Part shown: piece by piece, positions 10,672 to 14,555 of the stretch | How the letters are laid out: every line of letters begins with the position of its first letter | How positions within the stretch are numbered: position 1 is the stretch's first letter | Origin: SSEF01 sp964398485 | Lineage (GTDB): Bacteria; Patescibacteriota; Minisyncoccia; Moranbacterales; UBA1568 | Length of the DNA stretch: 14,555 nucleotides | Assembly: GCA_964398485.1 (NCBI GenBank) | Contig: CAYNMD010000021.1 | Span: 1 to 14,555 of the forward strand | Direction: 5' to 3' | The notes under the pieces: model-generated | Told to the model about the DNA's origin: nothing | What the model saw: the letters and a program-made list of their open reading frames with translations, nothing else | Database searches by the model: none | Made by a program: the position numbers and the translations under genes

Positions 10672-11325
10672 ATGGAACTGCTCACTCAAAAACAGAAGAT
10701 TGTGCTTCAGGCTATCAAACAATTTTTTACAGAGCATGGCGAGATGCCGACAGTGCGTGAAATCAAAGAAGAGAGTGGAAAACTTGGTCTTAAACTCAAG
10801 AGTTTGCGGAGTTTTTTTCTCTATCTCAACGCCCTTGAGGAGAAAGGGTATATCGAGCGGACGAGTGAGGATCGAGGGATACTCCTCAAAGGGGTAAGTC
10901 AAGATAATTTTATTCAAGTGCCTGTCTTTGGGGCGGCGAGTGCTGGGGCGGCTGTAATGTTTGCGGACCAGTACATAGAAGGATATTTGCGTGTATCCAA
11001 ACGACTCGTGAAAGACAAGAATGTTTTTGCAGTGCAGGTCTCCGGTACCTCGATGAATCGTGCCAAAGTAAACGGCAAGACTATCCAAAATGGAGATTTT
11101 GTTTTGGTGGATGCTGATGTAAAGGAGTACAAAAATGGTGATCGAGTTCTGGTAGCTATCGATGGGCTTGCTACCGTCAAAACGTATCGATCATTTGATG
11201 GGAGAACCATTGCGCTCCTTCCTGAGTCGGATGATAGACGTCATCAGCCCATTTTTCTTACTGCGGAGGATAATTTCGTTATCAATGGCAGAGTGGTTGA
11301 TGTTCTTAAAATGCCGAGGGGATAA
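10672..11325 (+). CDS. lexA: LexA-family repressor with S24 autocleavage domain
   Basis: 217 aa, the usual LexA length. Residues 1-75 are a winged-helix DNA-binding domain (LTQKQKIVLQAIKQFF, PTVREIKEESG, LNALEEKGYIER). Residues 83-217 are the S24 latent protease: cleavage site Ala91-Gly92 in GAASAGAAV, nucleophile Ser127 in VSGTSMNRA and general base Lys170 in LATVKTYR. LexA represses DNA-damage genes until RecA filaments trigger self-cleavage. The segment between the second and third helix of the DNA-binding domain is extended (GKLGLKLKSLRS), so the operator may differ from known SOS boxes. It is a single gene with a consensus promoter and no Shine-Dalgarno. It could instead be a UmuD-like or phage-type repressor, but the full two-domain layout favours LexA. 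Confidence 0.88.
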   Translation: MELLTQKQKIVLQAIKQFFTEHGEMPTVREIKEESGKLGLKLKSLRSFFLYLNALEEKGYIERTSEDRGILLKGVSQDNFIQVPVFGAASAGAAVMFADQYIEGYLRVSKRLVKDKNVFAVQVSGTSMNRAKVNGKTIQNGDFVLVDADVKEYKNGDRVLVAIDGLATVKTYRSFDGRTIALLPESDDRRHQPIFLTAEDNFVINGRVVDVLKMPRG

Positions 11326-11405
11326 GAATTGATCAATATAGCCGAGAAGATGGGGTGGTTTTGGGATTGGTGTATACTGGATGAGTAAAATCTTTAATCT
11401 TTTTT

Positions 11406-12173
11406 ATGAATGAGCTTCAAGCAAAGATGCTCAAGTCTTTGGCTCTCGCAGTCATTGCTTTGGCAGCGGTGGGGTATGCGTATACGTACTCGCGTGAGAT
11501 CAATCGACAGTATCCAGCCCGGACTTTTTCCGTGGATGGATCAGCAGAGATTGATGTAGTGCCTGATGTAGCCGTTTTTTCGGTGACTGTTTTGAGTGAA
11601 GGTGATAAGAATATTGCCAATATCCAGAAGGTGAATAGTGAGAAGATGAATGCCATTACGGAGTTTGCGAAGGAGCAAGGTATAAAGGAGAGAGACCTCA
11701 AGACTCTCCAATATAACCTCAATCCTCGCTACGGGAGTTCAATTTGTACCCCAGCTGGGTATTGTCCTCCTGCGACTATCGAGGGATACACACTCACTCA
11801 ATCACTTGAGATAAAGGTACGAGACACAGAAATGCTAAGTAATCTCCTCTCAGGAGTGGTTGAAAAAGGGGCAAATACTGTCTCAGATGTACGCTTTGTG
11901 CTTGATGATGACACCGAGGCTAAGAATGAAGCTCGTGAAGAAGCTATTGCCAAGGCTAAGGATAAGGCTAAAGCTATTGCTAAAGCTGCCGGGTTTCGCC
12001 TAGGGGAGCTTATTACTCTTTATGAGTCATCTGATATCGCTCCTATGCCTTACTATGATGCTATGGGTGGTGGAGCTGCTATGGAGCTTTCTGCTAAGGC
12101 AGCCCCGAGTATTCAGCCTGGTACCCAGCCAACTAAGGTTACGGTAACTCTCACCTACGAAGTGAAGCGATAG
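11406..12173 (+). CDS. SIMPL-domain (DUF541) exported protein
   Basis: 255 aa. N-terminal membrane helix (about 8-26), then the SIMPL pattern: FSVDGSAEIDVVPDVAVFSVTV (about 41-62) is the family's hallmark opening, followed by a helix (NSEKMNAITEFAKEQG), ERDLKTLQYNLNPRY, GYTLTQSLEIKVRD (about 137-150), the helix LSNLLSGVVEKGANTV and a long Ala/Lys helix (EAREEAIAKAKDKAKAIAKAAG), closing in TKVTVTLTYEVKR. Two cysteines (ICTPAGYC) may form a disulfide outside the cell. Members are envelope proteins, some linked to stress tolerance, and the molecular role is poorly known. TTTTTTATG with no ribosome site; a TATACT lies at 11373-11378. It is followed by a perfect terminator, so monocistronic. Confidence 0.9.
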   Translation: MNELQAKMLKSLALAVIALAAVGYAYTYSREINRQYPARTFSVDGSAEIDVVPDVAVFSVTVLSEGDKNIANIQKVNSEKMNAITEFAKEQGIKERDLKTLQYNLNPRYGSSICTPAGYCPPATIEGYTLTQSLEIKVRDTEMLSNLLSGVVEKGANTVSDVRFVLDDDTEAKNEAREEAIAKAKDKAKAIAKAAGFRLGELITLYESSDIAPMPYYDAMGGGAAMELSAKAAPSIQPGTQPTKVTVTLTYEVKR

Positions 12174-12190
12174 GGCTGATTTACGTAAAA

Positions 12191-12222
12191 AGAGGAGCTA
12201 ATGTAAGTTAGCTCCTCTTTTG
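12191..12222 (+). terminator. intrinsic terminator after the SIMPL gene
   Basis: Perfect 11 bp stem AGAGGAGCTAA/TTAGCTCCTCT with loop TGTAAG and a T tail. Confidence 0.92.
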
Positions 12223-12250
12223 TTTGGGAGGTTATCTTCTTGACAAAAAA

Positions 12251-12279
12251 CTGTTTTTTCTCAGAAAAAACTTTATAAT
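12251..12279 (+). promoter_or_regulatory. putative promoter of the DUF4383-like gene
   Basis: Consensus -10 TATAAT at 12274-12279 with a weak -35 CTGTTT at 12251-12256. A perfect TTGACA at 12240-12245 is too far (28 nt) to pair with it. Confidence 0.45.
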
Positions 12280-12310
12280 GAAGACGTAAAATTGATGGTT
12301 CTTTGATAGA

Positions 12311-12339
12311 GCGGCTCGTGGTCGATAGCTGCTTTTTTT
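12311..12339 (+). terminator. leader terminator or attenuator before the DUF4383-like gene
   Basis: GCGGCT/AGCTGC stem (one G-U) with a 10 nt loop, followed by T7, about 30 nt after the predicted start and 24 nt before the ATG. It would end transcription before the gene unless relieved. Confidence 0.5.
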
Positions 12340-12362
12340 GTTCTCTTATTTAAAAATATTTT

Positions 12363-12725
12363 ATGAAAACATTTCTTACTCTCTTAGGAATAGTGTTCGT
12401 TGCCATCGGGCTACTTGGCTTTATCAGTGACCCTGTGCTCGGAATTTTTGCAGTAGATACCATGCATAATGTGGTGCATATTTTTTCTGGAGTGATGGCT
12501 CTCGCCGCGGTCGGAGCCGGAAAGGATATGATGCGACTTTATGCTCGAATTTTCGGGCTCGTTTATGGATTGGTAGGGGTTATAGGATTTGTTATGCCGG
12601 GCGATATGGTGCTGGGATTTTTTGAGGCTAATTTGGCCGATGATCTTCTTCATGTAGCTTTGGCTGCTCTGCTGCTGTATTTCGGCTTTGTTCAAAAAGA
12701 AGCTGAGACCGACCCGTTAGCTTAG
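12363..12725 (+). CDS. four-helix membrane protein, DUF4383-like
   Basis: 120 aa. Four hydrophobic helices at about 3-22, 38-53, 61-79 and 93-110. His-rich turns lie between them: VDTMHNVVHIFSGV (about 31-44) and ANLADDLLHVALAAL (about 89-103), the pattern N/M-H-x-x-x-H and D-D-x-x-H typical of DUF4383-type membrane proteins, together with GLVYGLVGVIGF. The role of the family is unknown. The conserved His and Asp residues at membrane faces could bind metal or haem, but this is speculation. TTTTATG start without a ribosome site. It is preceded by a possible attenuator, and no strong terminator is seen after it. Confidence 0.75.
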   Translation: MKTFLTLLGIVFVAIGLLGFISDPVLGIFAVDTMHNVVHIFSGVMALAAVGAGKDMMRLYARIFGLVYGLVGVIGFVMPGDMVLGFFEANLADDLLHVALAALLLYFGFVQKEAETDPLA

Positions 12726-12888
12726 CTGGATAAAAAGCGAAATACGCCAGGTTGCCTCCTGGGAAAGATTGAAGAGGGAATGGCCCTCTCGGTGAGTGTT
12801 ATTCTCTTTTATTCAAAAAAATGTACAATGGGAGACATGTTGGTTTAACAACTGACGAGAATCTTCCAACCTTTTCTGGGGGTCAAAA
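12726..12888 (+). other. intergenic leader of the desaturase gene
   Basis: No gene. It holds an AGAGGG/CCCTCT hairpin near 12773-12789, a TACAAT -10-like box at 12824-12829 with no good -35, a GTTG/CAAC hairpin near 12840-12853 and GGGGG just before the desaturase ATG. The desaturase promoter is probably here but is not clear. Confidence 0.4.
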
Positions 12889-13959
12889 ATGGAGACTGTG
12901 ATTTCTAGCTGGTTCGGCGATTGGCTCATAACTGGCCTTTCGGGGGCAGCGTGGTGGCAAATCATCGCTTACACGCTTACAACGACTCATATCACCATTG
13001 CGGCGGTAACGATATTCCTCCACCGTGCTCAGGCACACCGTGCACTCGAACTGGGGCCGGTACCGTCACATTTCTTCCGGTTCTGGCTCTGGCTTATGAC
13101 GGGAATGGTGACCAAGTGGTGGGTAGCTATCCACCGCAAGCATCACGCCAAGTGCGAAACCATTGATGATCCGCACAGTCCTCAGACGCGGGGTCTCAGA
13201 ACAGTGCTCCTCCAGGGGAGTGAACTCTACCGTGCCGAAGCCAAGGTGCAAGAGACACTCGCGAAGTACGGCCACAACACACCAGACGACTGGATCGAAC
13301 GCAACCTGTACAGTCGTTTCATCTGGCAGGGGGTTGGGCTGATGCTCATGGCGGATCTCCTCCTCTTTGGAGCCATCGGTGCCACTGTTTGGGCAGTGCA
13401 GATGCTCTGGATTCCAGTGACGGCAGCCGGCATCATTAATGGCCTTGGTCATTACTGGGGTTATCGCAACTTCGAGACCAGAAAGCCGGATGCTTCCACC
13501 AATATCTTCCCATGGGGAGTAATCATTGGCGGAGAAGAGCTTCACAATAATCACCATGCCTATCCAACGTCAGCTCGGCTCTCTGCTCATTGGTACGAGT
13601 TTGATATCGGGTGGCTTTATATCCGGCTACTTCAGCTGGTTGGCCAAGCCCGTGTCAAACACGAGATTCCGCGGCTCTGGGTGGATCATCAGGCAAATCC
13701 TTGTACGACGGAGGCTCTGCAGGCGATCCAGCGAGCCAATCTCCACGTGATGGCGAGGTTTAATCGATTGATGCGGCGATGGAAGGAGCTTCCAGAAGAC
13801 GTAGAGCGATTGCAATTTCGGCTGATGGCGCTTTGGCAATCGAATGAAGACAAGGAACGACTCCTGGAGTTGTTCCGGGAGTGGTGCCGTGATGCCGAGC
13901 GCATCCCAAGACTTCGTCAGTTTGCGTGGCGACTAGCTCGGTCTCGGCTCAAGTCTTGA
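12889..13959 (+). CDS. desA: DesA-type fatty-acid (acyl) desaturase
   Basis: 356 aa. An integral-membrane di-iron desaturase with all three histidine boxes: H45RAQAH50, H82RKHH86 and H219NNHH223, plus the extra His188 in NGLGHYWGYR. Around them TGMVTKWWVAIHRKHHAKC and NIFPWGVIIGGEELHNNHHAY closely follow the delta-9 desaturases of proteobacteria as I recall them. It introduces a cis double bond into an acyl chain, needing oxygen and an electron donor. Four membrane helices are visible (about 22-44, 60-77, 145-168, 170-185). Residues about 264-356 are a charged helical tail longer than needed for catalysis. GGGGGT serves as ribosome site. Neighbours give no fatty-acid synthesis gene, so acquired lipids would be the substrate. 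Confidence 0.93.
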   Translation: METVISSWFGDWLITGLSGAAWWQIIAYTLTTTHITIAAVTIFLHRAQAHRALELGPVPSHFFRFWLWLMTGMVTKWWVAIHRKHHAKCETIDDPHSPQTRGLRTVLLQGSELYRAEAKVQETLAKYGHNTPDDWIERNLYSRFIWQGVGLMLMADLLLFGAIGATVWAVQMLWIPVTAAGIINGLGHYWGYRNFETRKPDASTNIFPWGVIIGGEELHNNHHAYPTSARLSAHWYEFDIGWLYIRLLQLVGQARVKHEIPRLWVDHQANPCTTEALQAIQRANLHVMARFNRLMRRWKELPEDVERLQFRLMALWQSNEDKERLLELFREWCRDAERIPRLRQFAWRLARSRLKS

Positions 13960-13976
13960 TCGAAGGAGTCTGAAAA

Positions 13977-14016
13977 GAGGGTGGAGCGATCTATGTATCG
14001 CTTCACCCCTTTGTTT
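13977..14016 (+). terminator. terminator between convergent desaturase and pirin genes
   Basis: GTGGAGCGAT/ATCGCTTCAC stem (13981-14006, one G-U), extended by GG/CC, with a T tail on plus and AAAA before it, so it can serve both strands. Confidence 0.85.
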
Positions 14017-14555
14017 TTATACTGCTGTCGTTGCCATTGGCACTTCGATGAGGAGGATTCGGCTTTTAGCTTTGGTAGTAAAGATTATTTTTTCTGTTTC
14101 AGTAATACCGATTGCATCACGCCTTCCGAGAGTTTGATCGTTTATGCTGATATTTCCCTCAATAACCATGAGATATGCACCATTTTTTTGGTTGGAGAGG
14201 GTATAGGTAGCATCTTGCTCTACATCGAGACTACGAAGAGAGAGAAAAGCATCCTGATGAATCATAAGCGAGTTGTCGCGACCATCAGGCGAAACAAGAA
14301 GTTGCCACTCTTCTTTTTCTTTCTCCTGATCAAAAGTCTTTTCATCGTAACAAGCTGGTATGCCGAGGTCGCGGGTCTCAATCCAGATCTGAAACAGGGA
14401 GAGAGGCTCAGTTTGGGAAGCATTGAATTCAGAATGGGATACGAAACTCCCGGCCGACATGACTTGGACCGATCCAGCGGGAGTGACTCCATGAGCACCG
14501 GTATTATCCTGATGCTCCACAGCGCCAGAGAGAGGGATGGTGATGATTTCCATAT
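14017..14555 (-). CDS. pirin-family protein, N-terminus beyond window (partial)
   Basis: Visible part about 178 aa, reading leftwards and cut by the right edge. MEIITIPLSGAVEHQDNTG matches the end of the first pirin cupin, where the usual protein has about 50 residues upstream (an HPHRD-type metal-binding segment) that would lie outside the window. Then come GSVQVMSAGSFVSHSEFNAS, LFQIWIETR, and a second cupin domain (LSNQKNGAYLMVIEGNISIND, IGITETEKIIF). Pirins are iron-binding cupins; bacterial YhaK/YhhW types include quercetinase-like enzymes. The first Met seen is therefore probably internal, not the start. It is convergent with the desaturase, sharing a terminator. Confidence 0.85.
   Translation of the reverse strand, partial: MEIITIPLSGAVEHQDNTGAHGVTPAGSVQVMSAGSFVSHSEFNASQTEPLSLFQIWIETRDLGIPACYDEKTFDQEKEKEEWQLLVSPDGRDNSLMIHQDAFLSLRSLDVEQDATYTLSNQKNGAYLMVIEGNISINDQTLGRRDAIGITETEKIIFTTKAKSRILLIEVPMATTAV

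Noticed and set aside
12240..12279. TTGACA plus TATAAT as one promoter
   Set aside because: The spacer would be 28 nt, far outside the usual 15-19.
13066..13557. 163-codon minus-strand frame in the desaturase gene
   Set aside because: Antisense shadow of the histidine-box region with no start signal.

Overview
The window looks like a piece of a small-genome bacterium of the Candidate Phyla Radiation (Patescibacteria, probably Parcubacteria-like). The evidence is a divergent 16S rRNA 3' end that is changed inside the normally universal decoding-site motif, a 16S gene with no 23S behind it, compact single-gene transcription units with clear TTGACN/TANNNT promoters and strong intrinsic terminators, and many small proteins of no known family. 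Every gene reads with UGA as stop, so this is not the Gly-UGA lineage. The phylum call is inference; the sequence was not compared with any database.

Region 1 (1-2060) is RNA. The 16S 3' end with an intact anti-Shine-Dalgarno is followed by a folded trailer and a terminator. Then come 1.5 kb with no credible protein gene but three complete promoter-to-terminator units. The first two carry four RNA modules (about 211, 388, 180 and 204 nt). Their interiors differ, but all are closed by versions of the same 17-19 bp stem, whose changes are largely compensated or G-U. The third unit is an unrelated RNA closed by a perfect 13 bp stem. None matches tRNA, tmRNA, RNase P, SRP or 5S RNA by eye. This is the best candidate for an undescribed system.

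Region 2 (2060-8570) holds mostly GC-richer genes with good AGGAG sites, each insulated by its own promoter and terminator: a nucleoside 2-deoxyribosyltransferase-like protein, an exported protein, small membrane proteins, an unknown 211 aa protein, a PurN-type formyltransferase followed by a membrane zinc-ribbon-like protein, a minus-strand CheW-domain protein, and two small unknown proteins. Several short intergenic elements recur here: a two-hairpin minus-strand terminator (three copies), a GAACAACGTTTCA-led terminator (two copies), an ATTTGACTCACCCCGGAG element (four copies) and a GTCCA/TGGAC palindrome at two predicted start sites.

Region 3 (8570-12730) is AT-richer and largely lacks Shine-Dalgarno sites. 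It holds a flavinylation cluster: two membrane-anchored FMN-binding-like proteins (the first broken by a one-base change in an A tract) and the flavin transferase ApbE. These are followed by a LexA/S24 repressor, a SIMPL-domain protein and a four-helix DUF4383-like protein. The flavin genes suggest that ApbE covalently loads FMN onto small surface-exposed electron carriers.

Region 4 (12730-14555) holds a DesA-type fatty-acid desaturase with all histidine boxes and, convergent to it, a pirin-family protein cut off by the window edge.
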